NCBI GenBank assembly: GCA_948144175.1
Contig: CANXME010000213.1
Coordinates: forward strand, 4,664,501 to 4,728,500
Direction: 5' to 3'
DNA: 64,000 bases
From: Closterium sp. NIES-65
Lineage: Eukaryota > Streptophyta > Zygnematophyceae > Desmidiales > Closteriaceae
Under the pieces are notes generated by a model, which was not told the DNA's origin, searched no databases, and was given only the letters and a program-made list of their open reading frames with translations. Of the stretch, positions 29,001 to 42,024 are shown piece after piece. Every line of letters begins with the position of its first letter. Positions within the stretch are counted from its first letter, which is position 1. The position numbers and the translations under genes are program-made.

Positions 29001-32000
29001 ATGGAAAGCGGGAGAATGGGGCGGGGTGATGGAAAGCGGGAGAATGGGGCGGGGTGATGGAAAGCGGGAGAATGGGGCGGGGTGATTGAAAGATGGATAA
29101 TGGGGTGGGGTGATGGAAAGTGGGAGAATGGGGCGGGTGATGGAAAGCGGGAGAATGGGGCGGGGTGATGGAAAGAGGCAGAATGATGCGGGGTGATGGA
29201 AAGCGGGAGAATGAGGCGGGGTGATGGAAAGCGGGAGAATGGGGTGGGTGACGGAAAGCGGGACAATCGGGCGGGGTGATGGAAAGCGGTAGAATGGGGT
29301 GGTTGATGGAAAGCGGGTAAGTGGGGCGGGGTGATGGAAAGCGGGAGAATGGGGTGGGGTGATGGAAAGCAGGAGAATGGTGCGGTGTGATGGAAAAGGG
29401 GAGAATGGGGCGGGGTGATGGAAAGCGGGAGAATGGGGCGGGGTGATGGAAAGCGGGAGAATAGGGCGGGGTGGTGGAAAAGGGGAGAATGGGGCGGGGT
29501 GATGGAAAGCGGGAGAATGGGGTGGGTGATGGAAAGTGAGAGAATGGGGCGGGGTGATGGAAAGAGGGAGAAAGGGGCGGGGTGTGTAAAGAGGGTGAAT
29601 GGGGCGGGGTGATGGAAAGTGGGAGAATGGTGCGGGGTGATGGAAAGCGGGAGAATAGGGCGGGGTGATGGAAAGCGGGAGAAAGGTGCGGGGTGATGGA
29701 AAGCGGGAGAAAGGGGCGGGGTGATGGAAAGAGGGAGAATGGGGCGGGCTGATGGAAAGCGGGACAACGGGGCGGGGTGATGGAAAGCGGGAGAATGGGG
29801 CGGGGTGATGAAAAGCGGGAGAATGGAGCGGGGTGGTGGAAAGCGGGAGAAAAGGGTAGGTGATGGAAAGCGTGTGAATGGGTCGGGTTGATGGAAAGAG
29901 GGAGAATGGGGCGGGTTGATGGAAAGAGGGAGAATGGGGCGAGGTGATGGAAAGCACGAGAATGGGGCGGGGTGATGGAAAGCGGGAGAATGGGGCGGGG
30001 TGATGAAAAGCGGGAGAATGGGGCGAGGTGATGGAAAGCGGGAGAATGGGGCGGGGTGATGGAAAGTAGAAGAATGGGGCGGGGTGATGGAATGAGGGAG
30101 AATCGGGTGGGGTGATGGAAAGCGGGAGAATGGGGCAAGGTGATGGAAAGAGGGATAATAGGGCGGGTGATGGAAAGCGGGAGAATGGGGCGGGATGATA
30201 GAAAGAGGCAGAATGATAGGGGGTTGATAGATTGCGGGAGAATGGGGCGGGGTGATGGAGATCGGGAGAATGGGGTGGTTGATTGGAAGCGGGAGAATGA
30301 GGCGGGGTTATAGAAAGAGGGAGAATGGGGCGGAGTTTTTAAAGAGGGAGAATGGGGCGGGGTGATGGAAATCCGGAGAATAGGGCGGGGTGATGGAAAG
30401 CGGGAGAATGGGGCGGGGTGATGGGAAGCGGGAGAATTGAGCGGAGTGATGGAAAGCGGGAGAAAGTGGCGGCTTTATAGAAAGCGGGAGAGAGGGGCGG
30501 GGTGATGGAAAGCGGGAGAATGGGGCGGGGTGATGGAAAGCGGGAGAATGGGGCGGGGTGATGGAAAGCGGGAGAATGGGGCAAGGTGATGGAAAGAGGG
30601 ATTATGGGGTGGGGTGATGGAAAGCGGGAGAATGGGGCGGGGTGATGTAAAGAGGGATAATGGGGCGGGTGATGGAAAGAGGGAGAATGGGGCGGGGTGA
30701 TGGAAAGAGGCAGAATGATGCAGATTGATGGAAAGCGGGAGAATGGGGCGGGGTGATGGAAATTGGGAGAATGGGGTGGTTGACTGAAAGCCGGAGAATA
30801 GGGCGGGGTTATGGAAAGAGGGAGAATGGGGCTGGGTCTGTAAAGAGGGAGAATGGGGCGGGGTGATGGAAAGCGGGAGACAGGGGCGGGGTGATGGAAA
30901 GCGGGAGAATTGGGCGGGGTGATGGAAAGCGGGAGAATGGGGCGGGGTGATGGAAAGCGGGAGAATGGGGCGGGGTTATGGAAAGCGGAAGAATGGGCCG
31001 GGGTTATGGAAAGCGGAAGAATGGCGCGGGGTGATGGAAAGCGGGGGAATGGGGCGGGGTGATGGAAAGCAGGAGAGTCGGCGAGGTGATGGAATGAGGG
31101 AGAACGGAGTGGGGTGATGGAAAGCAAGAGAATGGGGCGGGGTGATGGAAAGTGGGAGAATGGGGCGGGGTGATGGAAAGCGGGAGAATGGGGCGGGGTG
31201 ATGGAAAGCGGGAGAATGGGGTGGGGTTATGGAAAGCGGGAGAATGGGGCGGGGTAATGGAAAGCGGAAGAATGGGGCGGGGTGGTGGAAAGCGGGGGAA
31301 TGGGGCGGGGTGATGGAAAGCAGGAGAGTCGGCGAGGTGATGGAATGAGGGAGAACGGAGCGGGGTGATGGAAAGCGGGAAAATGGGGCGGGGTGATGGA
31401 AAGAGGGAGAATGGGGTGGGTGATAGAAAACGGGAGAATGGGGCGGGGTGATGGAAAGAGGGATAATGGGGCGGGTGATGGAAAGCGGGAGAACGGAGCG
31501 GGGTGATGGAAAGAGGCAGAATGATGCGGGTTGATGGAAAATGGAAGAATGGGGCGGGGTGATGCAAATCGGGAGAATGGGGTGGTTGATTGAAAGCGGG
31601 AGAATGGGGCGGGGATATGGAAAGCGGGAGATTGGGGCGGGGTGATGGAAAGCGGGATAATAGGGTGGGTGATGGAAAGCGGGAGAATGGGTCAAGGTGA
31701 TGGAAAGAGGGAGAATGGGGCAGGGTGATGGAAAGCAGGAGAATGGGGCGGGTTGATGAAATGCGGGAGAATGGGGCGGGGTGATGGAAAGCGGGAGAAT
31801 GGGGCGGGGTGATGGAAAGCTGAAGAATGGGGCAGGGTGATGGAAAGAGGGAGAATGGGGTGGGGTGATGGAAAGCGGGAGAATGGGGCGGGGTGATGGA
31901 AAGAGGGATAATGGGGCGGGTGATGGAAAGAGAGAGAATGGGGCGGGGTGATGGAAAGAGGCAGAATGATGCAGATTGATGGAAAGCGGGAGAATGGGGC

Positions 32001-35000
32001 GGGGTGATGGAAATTGGGAGAATGGGGTGGTTGATTGAAAGCGGGAGAATAGGGCGGGGTTATGGAAAGAGGGAGAATGGGGTGGGGTCTGTAATGAGGG
32101 AGAATGGGGCGGGGTGATGGAAAGCGGGAGACAGGTGCGGGGTGATGGAAAGCGGGAGAATTGGGCGGGGTGATCGAAAGCGGGAGAATGGGGCGGGGAG
32201 ATGGAACGCGGGAGAATGTGGCGGGGTGATGGAAAGCGAAAGAATGGGTTGGGGTGATGGAAAGCGGGAGAATGGGGCAGGGTGATGGAAAGCGGGAGAA
32301 TAGGGCGGGGTGATGGAAAGCAGGAGAATGGGGCGGGGTTATTGAAAGCGGAAGAATGGGGCGGGGTTATGGAAAGCGGAAGAATGAGGCGGGGTGATGA
32401 AAAGAAGGAGAAAGGGGCGGGGTGATGGAAAGCAAGAGAATGGGGCGGGGTGATGGATAGTGGGAGAATGGGGCGGGGTGATGGAAAGCGGGAGAATGGG
32501 GCGGGGTGATGGAAAGCGGGAGAATGGGGTGGGGTTATGGAAAAGCGGGAGAATGGGGCGGGGTAATGGAAAGCGGAAGAATGGGGCAGGGTGATCGAAA
32601 GCGGAAGAATGGGGCGGGGTGGTGGAAAGCGGGGGAATGGGGCGGGGTGATGGAACACAGGAGAGTCGACGGGGTGATGGAATGAGGGAGAACGGAGCGG
32701 GGTGATGGAAAGCGGGAGAATGGGGCGGGGTGATGGAAAGAGGGAGAATGGGATGGGTGATAGAAAGCGGGAGAATGGGGCGGGGTGATGGAAAGCGGGA
32801 GAACGGAGCGGGGTGATGGAAAGAGGCAGAATGATGCGGGTTGATGGAAAATGGGAGAATGGGGCGGGGTGATGGAAATCGGGAGAATGGGGTGGCTGAT
32901 TGAAAGCGGGAGAATGGGGCGGGGTCATGGAAAGAGGGAGAACGGGGCGGGGTTTCTAAAGAGGGAGAATGGGGTGGGGTGATAGAAAGTGGGAGGATGG
33001 GGCGGGGTGCTGGAAAGCGGGAGAATGGGGCGGGGTGATGGAAAGCGAGAGAATGGGGCGGGGTGATAGAAAGTGGGAGAATCGGGCGGGGTGCTGGAAA
33101 GCGGGAGAATGGGGCGGGGTGATGGAAAGCTGGAGAATTGAGCGGAATGATGGAAAGGGGGAGAATGGGGCGGCTTTATGGAAAGCGGGAGAATTGGGCG
33201 GGGTGATGGAAAGCGGGAGAATGGGGGTGATGAAATGCGGGAGAATGGGGCGGGGTGATGGAAAGCGGGAGAATTGGGCGAGGTGATGGAAAGCGGGAGA
33301 ATGGGGCGGGGTGATGGAACGCGGGAGAATGTGGCGGGGTGATGGAAAGCGGAAGAATGGGGTCGGGTGATGGAAAGAAGGAGAATGGGGTGGGGTGATG
33401 GAAAACGGGAGAACGGGGCGGGGAGATCGAAAGCGGGAGAATGGGGCGGGGTGATGGAAAGCGGGAGAATGGTGCGGGGTGATGGAAAGCTGGAGAATGG
33501 AGCAAGGTGATGGGAAGGAGGGAGAATATTGGGCGGGTTTATGGAAAGCGGGAGAATGGGGCACGGAAATGGAGGGAGGGAGAATAGGGCAGGGTGATGG
33601 AAAGCGGGAGAATGAGGCGGGGTTATGGAAAGCGGGAAAATGGGGCAAGGTGATGGAAAGCAGGAGAATGGGGCGGGGTGATGGAAAGAGGGAGAATGGG
33701 GCAGGGTGATGGAATGCGGGAGAATGGGGCGGGGTGCTGGAACGCGGGAGAATGGGGCGGGGTGCTGAAAAGCGGGAGAATGGGTTGGGGTGATGGAAAG
33801 CAGGAGAATGGACGGGGGTGATAGAAAGCAGGAGAATGGGGCGGGGGGGGATGGAAAGAGCGAGAATGGGGGGGGGGGGGATGGAAAGAGGGAGAATGGG
33901 CATGGGGGGGTGGAAAGGGGGAGAATGGGGCAGGGTGAAGGAAAATGAGAGAATGGGGCGGGGTGATGGAAAGAGGGAGAATGGGGCGAGGTGATCGAAA
34001 GAGGGAGAATTGGGCGGGGTGATGGAAAGCCGGAGAATGGGGCAAGGTGGTGGAAAGCAGGAGAATGGGGCGGGGTGATGGAAAGCCGGAGAATGGGGCG
34101 GGGTGCTGGAAAGCGGGAGAATCGGGCGCGGTGCTGAAAAGCAGGAGAATGGGGCGGGGTGATGGAAAGCGGGGGAATGGGGCGGGGTGATGGAAAGCGG
34201 GAGAATGGGGCCGAGTGATGGAAAGTGAGAGAATGGGGAGGGGTTCTGGAAAGCGGGAGAATGGGGCGGGGTGGTGGAAAGAGGGAGAATGGGGCGGGTG
34301 ATGGAAAGAGGGAGAATGGGACGGGGTGATGGAAAGTAGGAGAATGGGGCGGGGTGATGGAAAGCGGGAGAATGGGGCGGAGTGATGGAAAGCAGGAGTA
34401 TGGGGCGGGTTGATGGAAAGCAGGAGAATGGGGCGGGGTGATGGAAAGCGGGAGAATGGGGCGGGGTGATGGAAAGCGGGAGAATGGGGCGGGGTGATGG
34501 TAAGCGGGAGAATGGGGCGGGGTGATGGAAAGCGGGAGAATGGGGCGGGGTGATGGAAAGCAGGAGAATGGGGCGGGTTGATGGAAAGCGGGAGAATAGG
34601 GTGGGTGATGGAAATCGGGAGAATGGGTCGGGGTGATGGAAAGAGGGAGAATGGGGCGGGGTGATGGAAAGAGGGAGAATGGGGCAAGGTGATGGAAAGT
34701 AGGAGAATGGAGCGGGGTGATGGAAAGTAGGAGAATGGGGCGGGGTGATGAAAAGCAGGAGAATGGGGCGGGGTGATGGAAAGCTGGAGAATGGGGCGGG
34801 GTGATGGAAAGCGGAAGAATAGGGCGGGGTGATGGAAAGAGGGAGAATGGGGAGGGGTGATGAAAGCGGGAGAATGGGACGGGGTGATGGAAAGAGGGAT
34901 AATGGGCGGGTTGATGGAAAGCGGGAGAATGGAGCGGGGTGATAGCAATCGGGAGAACGGGGTGGCTGATTGAAAGCAGGAGAATGGGGTGGGGTTATGG

Positions 35001-38000
35001 AAAGAGGGAGAATGGGGCGGGGTTGTTAAAGAGGGAGAATGGGGCGGGGTGATGGTAAGCGGGAGAAAGGGGCGGGGTGATGGAAAACGGGAGAATGGGG
35101 CGGGGTGATGGAAAGCGGGAGAATGGGGCAGGGTGATGGAAAGCGGGAGAATGGGGCGGGGTGATGGAAAGCAGGAGAATGGGGCGGGGTGGTGGAAAAG
35201 GGGAGAATGGGCGGGGTGATGGAAAGAGGGAGAATGGGGCGGGCTGATGGAAAGCGGGACAACGGGGCGGGGTGATGGAAAGCGGGAGAATGGGGCGGGT
35301 GATGGAAAGAGGGAGAATGGGGCGGGGTGATGGAAAGCAGTACAATGGGGCGGGTTGATGGAAAGAGGGAGAATGGGGCGGGGTGATGGAAAGCGGGAGA
35401 ATGGGTCGGGGTAATGGAAAGAGGGAGAATGGGGCAGGGTGATGGAAAGAGGGAGAATAAGGCGAGGTGATGGAAAGCAGCAGAATGGGGAGGGGTGATG
35501 GAAAGCGGGAGAAAGGGGCGGGGTGATGGAAAGTGGGAGAATGGGGCGGGGTGATGGAAAGCGGAAGAATGGGGCGGGGTGCTGGAAAGAGGGAGAATGG
35601 GGTGGGTTGATGGAAAGCAGGAGAATGGGGCGGGGTGATAGAAAGAGGTAGAATGATGCGTGTTGATGGAAAGCGGGAGAATGGGGTGGGGTAATGGAAA
35701 TCGGGAGAATGGGGTGGTTGATTGAAAGCGGGAGAATGGGGTGGGGTTCTGGAAAGAGGGAGAATGGGGCGGGTTTGTAAAGAGGGAGAATGCAGCGGGG
35801 TGATGGAGAGCGGGAGAATGGGGCGGGGTGATGGGAAGCGGGAGAATTGAGCCGAGTGATGGAAAGCAGGAGAAAGGGGCGGCTTTATGGAAAGTGGGAG
35901 AATGGGGCGGGGTGATGGAAAGCGGGAGAATGGGGCGGGGTGATGGAAAGCGGGAGTATGGAGCGGGGTGATGGAAAGCGGGAGAATGGGGCGGGGAGAT
36001 GGTACGCAGGAGAATGTGGTGGGGTGATCGAAAGCGGAAGAAGGGGGTGGGGTGATGGAAAGCGGGAGAAAGGGGCGGGGTGATGGAAAGCAGGAGAACG
36101 GTGCGGGGTGATGGAAAGCGGGAGAAAGAGGCGGGGTGATGGAAAGCGGGAGAATGGGGCGGGGTGATGGAAAGCGGGAGAATGGGGCGGGGTGATGGAA
36201 AGCAAGAGAAAAGGGTGGGTGATGGAAAGCGGGAGAATGGGTCGGGGTGATGGAAAGAGGGAGAATGGGGCGGGGTGATGGAAAGAGAGAGAATAAGGCG
36301 AGGTGATGGAAAGCAGAAGAATGAGGCGGGGTGATGGAAAGCGGGAGAATGGGGCGGATGATGGAAAGAGGGAGAATGGGGCAGGGTTTGTAAAGAGGGT
36401 GAATGGGGCGGGGTGATGGAAAGCGAGAGAATGGGGCCGGTTGATGGAAAGCAGGAGAATGGGGCGGGGTGATGGAAAGCGGGAGAATGGGGCGGGGTGA
36501 TGGAAAACAGGAGAATGGGGCGGGGTGATGGAAAGAGGGAGAATGGGGCGGGCTGATGGAAAGCAGGACAATGGGGCGGGTTGATGGAAAGAGGTTGAAT
36601 GGGGCGGGGTGATGGAAAGCGGGAGAATGGGGTGGGGTGATGGAAAGGGGGAGAATAGGGTGGGTGATGGAAAGCGGGAGAATGGGTCAGGGTGATGGAA
36701 AGAGGGAGAATGGGGCGGGGTGATGGAAAAAGGGAGAATAAGGCGAGGTGATGGAAAGCAGAAGAATGGGGAGGGGTGATGGAAAGCGGGAGAATGGGGC
36801 GGGGTGATGGAAAGTGGGAGAATGGGGTGGGGTGATGGAAAGCGGGAAAATGGGGCGGGGTGATGGAAAGCGGAAGAATGGGGTGGGGTGCTAGAAAGAA
36901 GGAGAATGGGGTGGGTTGATGGAAAGCAGGAGAATGGGGCAGGGTGATGGAAAGAGGGATAATGGGGCGGGTGATGGAAAGTAGGAGAATGGGGCGGGGT
37001 GATAGAAAGCGGGAGAATGGGGTGGGGTAATGGAAATCGGAAGAATGGGGTGGTTGATTGAAAGCGGGAGAATGGGGCGGGGTTCTGGAAAGAGGGAGAA
37101 TTGGGCGGGGTTTGTAAAGAGGGAGAAAGGGGCGGGGTGATGGAAAGCGGGAGAATGGGGCGGGGTGATGGGAAGCGGGAGAACTGAGCCGAGTGATGGA
37201 AAGCAGGAGAAAGGGGCGGCTTTATGGAAAGCGGGAGAATGGGGCGGGGTGATGGAAAGCGGGAGAATGGGGCGGGGTGATGGAAAGCGGGAGTATGGGG
37301 CGGGGTGATGGAAAGCGGGAGAATGGGGCGGGGAGATGGAACGCAGGAGAATGTGGTGGGGTGATGGAAAGCGGAAGAATGGGGTGGGGTGATTGAAAGC
37401 GGGAGAATGGGGCGGGGTGACGGAAAGCAGGAGAATGGGGCGGGGTGATGGAAAGCGGGAGAATGGGACGGGGTGATGGAAAGCGGGAGAATGGGGCGGG
37501 ATGATGGAAAGCGGGAGAATGGGGCGGGGTGATTGAAAGCGGGAGAATGGGGCGGGGTGATGGAAAGCAGGAGAATAGGGTGGGTGATGGAAAGCGGGAG
37601 AATGGGTCGGGGTGATGGAAAGAGGGAGAATGGGGCGGGGTGATGGAAAGAGAGAGAATAAGGCGAGGTGATGGAAAGAAGAAGCATGGGGCGGGGTGAT
37701 GGAAAGCGGGAGAATGGGGTAGGGTGATGAAAAGCGGGAGAATGGGGCGGGGTGATAGAAAGCGGGAGAATGGGGCGGGTTGATGGAAAGCGGGAGAACA
37801 GGGCGGGGTGATGGAAAGCGGGAGAATGGGGCGGGCTGATGGAAAGCGGGACAATGGGGCGGGGTGATCGAAAGCGGGAGAATGGGGTGGGGTGATGGAA
37901 AGCGGGAGAATGGGGCGGGGTGATGGAAAGCGGGAGAATAGGGTGGGTGATGGAAAGCGGGAGAATGGGTCGGGGTGATGGAAAGAGGGAGAATGGGGCG

Positions 38001-40844
38001 CGGTGATGGAAAGAGAGAGAATAAGGCGAGGTGATGGAAAGCAGAAGAATGGGGCGGGGTAATGGAAAGCGGGAGAACGGGGTGGGGTGATGAAAAGCGG
38101 GAGAATGGGGCGGGGTGATGGAAAGCGGGAGAAAGGGGCGGGGTGATGGAAAGGGAGAGAACGGGGCGGGGTGATGGAAAGCGGGAGAATGGGGCGGGCT
38201 TATGGAAAGCGGGACAATGGGGCGGGGTGATGGAAAGCGGGAGAATGGGGCGGGGTGATGGAAAGCGGGAGAATGGGGTGGGGTGATGGAAAGCAGGAGA
38301 ATAGGGTGGGTGATGGAAAGCGGGAGAATGGGTCGGGGTGATGGAAAGAGGGAGAATGGGGCGGGGTGATGGGAAGAGGGAGAATAAGGCGAGTTGATGG
38401 AAAGCAGAAGAATGGGGCGGGGTGATGGAAAGCGGGAGAATGGGGTGGGGTGATGAAAAGCAGGAGAATGGGGCGGGGTGATGGAAAGCGGAAGAATGGG
38501 GTGGGGTGATGGAAAGAGGGAGAATGGGGTGGGTTGATGGAAAGCAGGAGAATGGGGCAGGGTGATGGAAAGAGGGATAATGGGGCGGGTGATGGAAAGC
38601 AGGAGAATGGGGCGGGGTGATAGAAAGAGGCAGAATGATGCGGGTTGATGGAAAGTGGGAGATTGGGGTGGAGTGATGGAAATCGGGAGAATGGGGTGGT
38701 TGATTGAAAGCGGGAGAATGGGGCGGGGTTATGGAAAGAGGGAGAATGGGGCAGGGTTTGTAAAGAGGGAGAATGGGGCGGGGTGATGGAAATCGGAAGA
38801 ATGGGGCGGTGTGATGGAAATCGGGAGAATGGGGCGGGGTGATGGGAACCGGGAGAATTGAGTGGAGTGATGGAAAGTGGGAGAAAGGGGCGGCTTTATG
38901 GAAAGCGGGAGAATGGGGCGGGGTGATGGAAAGCCGGAGAATGGGGCGGGGTGCTGGAAAGCGGGAGAATCAGGCGGGGTGCTGAAAAGCCGGAGAATGG
39001 GGCGGGGTGATGGAAAGCGGGAGAATGGGGCGGGGTGATGGAAAGCGGGAGAATGGGCCGGGGTGATAGAAAGCGAGAGAATGGGGCGGGGTGATGGAAA
39101 GAGGGAGAATGGGGCGGGGTGATGGAAAGCGGTAGAATGGGGCGGGGTGATGGAAAGCGGGAGAATGGGGCGGGTGATGGAAAGCGGGAGAATGGGGCCA
39201 GGTGATGGAAAGCGAGAGAATGGGGCGGGGTGCTGGAAAGCGGGAGAATGGGGTGGGGTGATGGAAAGAGGGAGAATGGGGCGGGGTGATGGAAAGTAGG
39301 AGAATGGGGCGGGGTGACGGAAAGCGGGAGAATGGGGCGGGGTGATGGAAAGCTGGAGAATGGGGCGGGTTGATGGAAAGCAGGAGAATGGGGCGGGTGA
39401 TAGAAAGCGGGAGAATGGGGCGGGGTGACGGAAAGCGGGAGAATGGGGCGGGGTGATGGAAAGCGAGAGAATGGGGAGGGGTGAAGGAAAGCGGGAGAAT
39501 GGGGCGGGGTGATGGAAAGCGGGAGAATGGGGCGGGGTGATTGAAAGTGGGAGAATGGGGTGGGGTGATAGAAAGAGGGAGAATGGGACAGGGTGATGGA
39601 AAGAGGGAGAATGGGGCGGGGTGATGGATAGTGTGAGAATGGAGCGAGGTGATGGAAAGTGGGAGAATGGGGCGGGTGATGGAAAGCGGGAGAATGGGGC
39701 GGGTGATGGAAAGCGGGAGAATGGGGTGGGGTGATGGAAAGCGGGAGAATAGGGCGGGGTGATGGAAAGCGGGAGAATGGGGTTGGGTGATGGAAAGCGG
39801 GAGAATGGGGCGGGGTAATGGAAAGCGGGAGAACGGGGCGAGGTGATGGAAAGCAGGAGAATGGGGCGGGGTGATGGAAAGCGGGAGAATGGGGTGGGGT
39901 GATGGAAAGTAGGAGAATGGGGCGGGGTGATGGAAAGCGGAAGAATAGGGTGGGTGATGGAAATCAGGAGAATGGGTCGGGGTGATGGAATGAGGGAGAA
40001 TGGGGCGGGGTGATGGAAAGAGGGAGAACGGGGCGAGGTGATGGAAAGTAGGAGAATGGAGCGGGGTGATGGAAAGTAGGAGAAAGGGGCGGGGTGATGG
40101 AAAGCAGGAGAATGGGGCGGGGTGATGTAAAGCGGAAGAATAGGGCGGGGTGATGGGAAAGAGGGAGAATGGGGTGGGGTGATGAAAGCGGGAGAATGGG
40201 GCGGGGTGATGGAAAGAGGGATAATGCGGCGGGTTGATGGAAAGCGGGAGAATGGGGCGGGGTGATAGCAATCGGGAGAATGGGATGGTTGATTGAAAGC
40301 GGGAGAATGGGGCGGGGTTATGGAAAGAGGGAGAATGGGGCGGGGTTTGTAAAGAGGGAGAATGGGGCGGGGTGATGGAAAGCGGGAGAATGGGGTGGGG
40401 TGATGGAAAGAGGGAGAATGGGGCGGGGTGATGGAAGGCGGGAGAATGGGGCGGGGTGATGGAAAGTTGGAGAATGGGGTGAGGTGATGGAGAGCGGGAG
40501 AACGGGGAGGGGTGATGGAAAGCGGGAGAATGGGTCGGGGTGATTAAAAGCGAGAGAATGGTGCGGGGTTATGGAAAGCGGTAGAATGGGGCGGGGTGAT
40601 GGAAAGCGGGAGAATGGGGCGGGTTGAATGAAAGCAGAAGAACACGCGGGGTTATGGAAAGTGGGAGAAAGGGGCGGGGTGATGGAAAGCGGGAGAATGG
40701 GGCGGGGTGATGGATAACGGGAGAATGGGGCGGGGTGATGGAAAGCGGGAGAACGTGGCGGGGTGATGGAAAGCGGGAGAATGGGGCGGGGTTATGGAAA
40801 GTGAAAGAATGGGGCGGGGTGATGGAAAGTTGGAGAATGGGGCG
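26041..40844 (+). repeat. 28-bp G-rich satellite F, main array (about 525 units)
   Basis: Same 28-bp unit as at 16871, purine-rich on the plus strand with a GGGGCGGGG box in most units. Variant units recur in fixed order (for example GAAATCGGGAG then GGTTGATTGAAAGC, then GGGTTATGG, then GGGTTTGTAAAG), showing higher-order structure. The minus strand has no stop in any frame of the consensus. Because 28 is not divisible by 3, frames of up to 1350 codons (25905-29957) result, encoding a 28-residue periodic Pro/Ser/His/Phe peptide. I do not regard these as genes: no distinctive start, no codon bias beyond the DNA repeat, and all three frames are equally open. Confidence 0.97.
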
Positions 40845-42024
40845 TGCGTGGTCCAGGAGTGTGCCTCTTCCAGGAGCTTTCTTGGGCCAGGATCTTGCCT
40901 GGTCCAAGAGCTTGCCTGGTCCAGGAGCTTGCCTGGTCCAGGAGCTTGCCTGGTTTAGAGGCTTGCCTGGTCCTGGTGCTTGCCTGGTCCAGGAGATTGC
41001 CTGGTTAGGAGCTTTCCTGGTCTAAGAGCTTGTATGGTCAAAGAGCTTGCTTGGTCCAAGAGCTTGGCTGGTCCAAGAGCTAGCGTGGTCCAGGAGCTTA
41101 GGGACCAAGCAAGCTCCTGGACCAGGCAAGCTCTTTGACAAGACAAGCTCTTGGACTAGGCAAGCTCCTAACCAGGCAAGCTTGTCTGGTCAAAGAGCTT
41201 GCTTAGTCCACGAGCTTGCCTGGTCCACGAGCTTGCCTGGTTGAGGAGCGTAGGGACAAGGCAAGCTCTTGGACCAGGCAAGCTCCTGGACCAGACAAGC
41301 TTCTGGAGTAGGCACACTTCTGGACCAGGCACGCTCCTGGACACGGCAAGCTCCTGAACCAGGCAAGCTCCTTCACCAGGTGAGCTCGTGGACCAGGCAA
41401 GCTTCTTGACCAGGCAAGCTCCTGGACAAGGCATGCTCCTGGACCAGGCAAGCTCATGGACTAGGCACGCTCCTAGACCAGGCACGCTCCTGGACCAGGC
41501 ACGCTCCTGGACCAGGCAAACCTTAGGAAAAGGCAAGCTCTTGGACCAAGCAATCTCGTGGACTAGGCAAGCTCGTGGACCAGGCAAGCTTCTGGACCAG
41601 GCAAGCTCCTTGACTAGGAAAGCTCCTTGACTCGACATGCTCTTGGAACAGGCAAGCTCCTGGACTAGGCACACTCTTGGACCAGTCAAGCTCTGGAACT
41701 AGACAAGCTCTTGGACTAGGCAAGCTCCTGGGTCGGGCAAGCTCCTGGACCAGGCACGCTCCTGGACCAGGCAAGCTCCTAGACCAGTCAAGCACCTAAT
41801 CCAGGCAAGCTCCTGGACCAAGCACGCTCCCAGACCAGGCAAGCTCCTGGACCAGGCAAGCTCCTGGACTGGGCAAGCTCCTGGACCATGCATGCTATTG
41901 GACCAGGCAAGCTCCTGGACTAGGCAAGCTCCTAGACCAGGCACACTACAGACCAGGCACGCTCTTGGACCAGGCAAGCTCATGGACCAGGTAAGCTCCT
42001 TCATCACTTACGCTCCTTCACCAG
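40845..42024. repeat. 17-bp satellite G, first segment, with three strand switches
   Basis: It begins in the CCTGGTCCAGGAGCTTG orientation. It switches to CAAGCTCCTGGACCAGG near 41100, back near 41180 and again near 41243, then continues in the last orientation. The switch points carry GGAGCTTAGGGACCAAGC or GCGTAGGGACAAGGC. Confidence 0.93.

Noticed and set aside
25905..29957. A 1350-codon minus-strand open frame with a Pro/Ser/His-rich 28-residue repeat, and similar long frames to 40 kb
   Set aside because: It is a consequence of a 28-bp satellite without stops: all three minus frames are equally open, three DNA units give one 28-residue period, and variation follows DNA units rather than codons.
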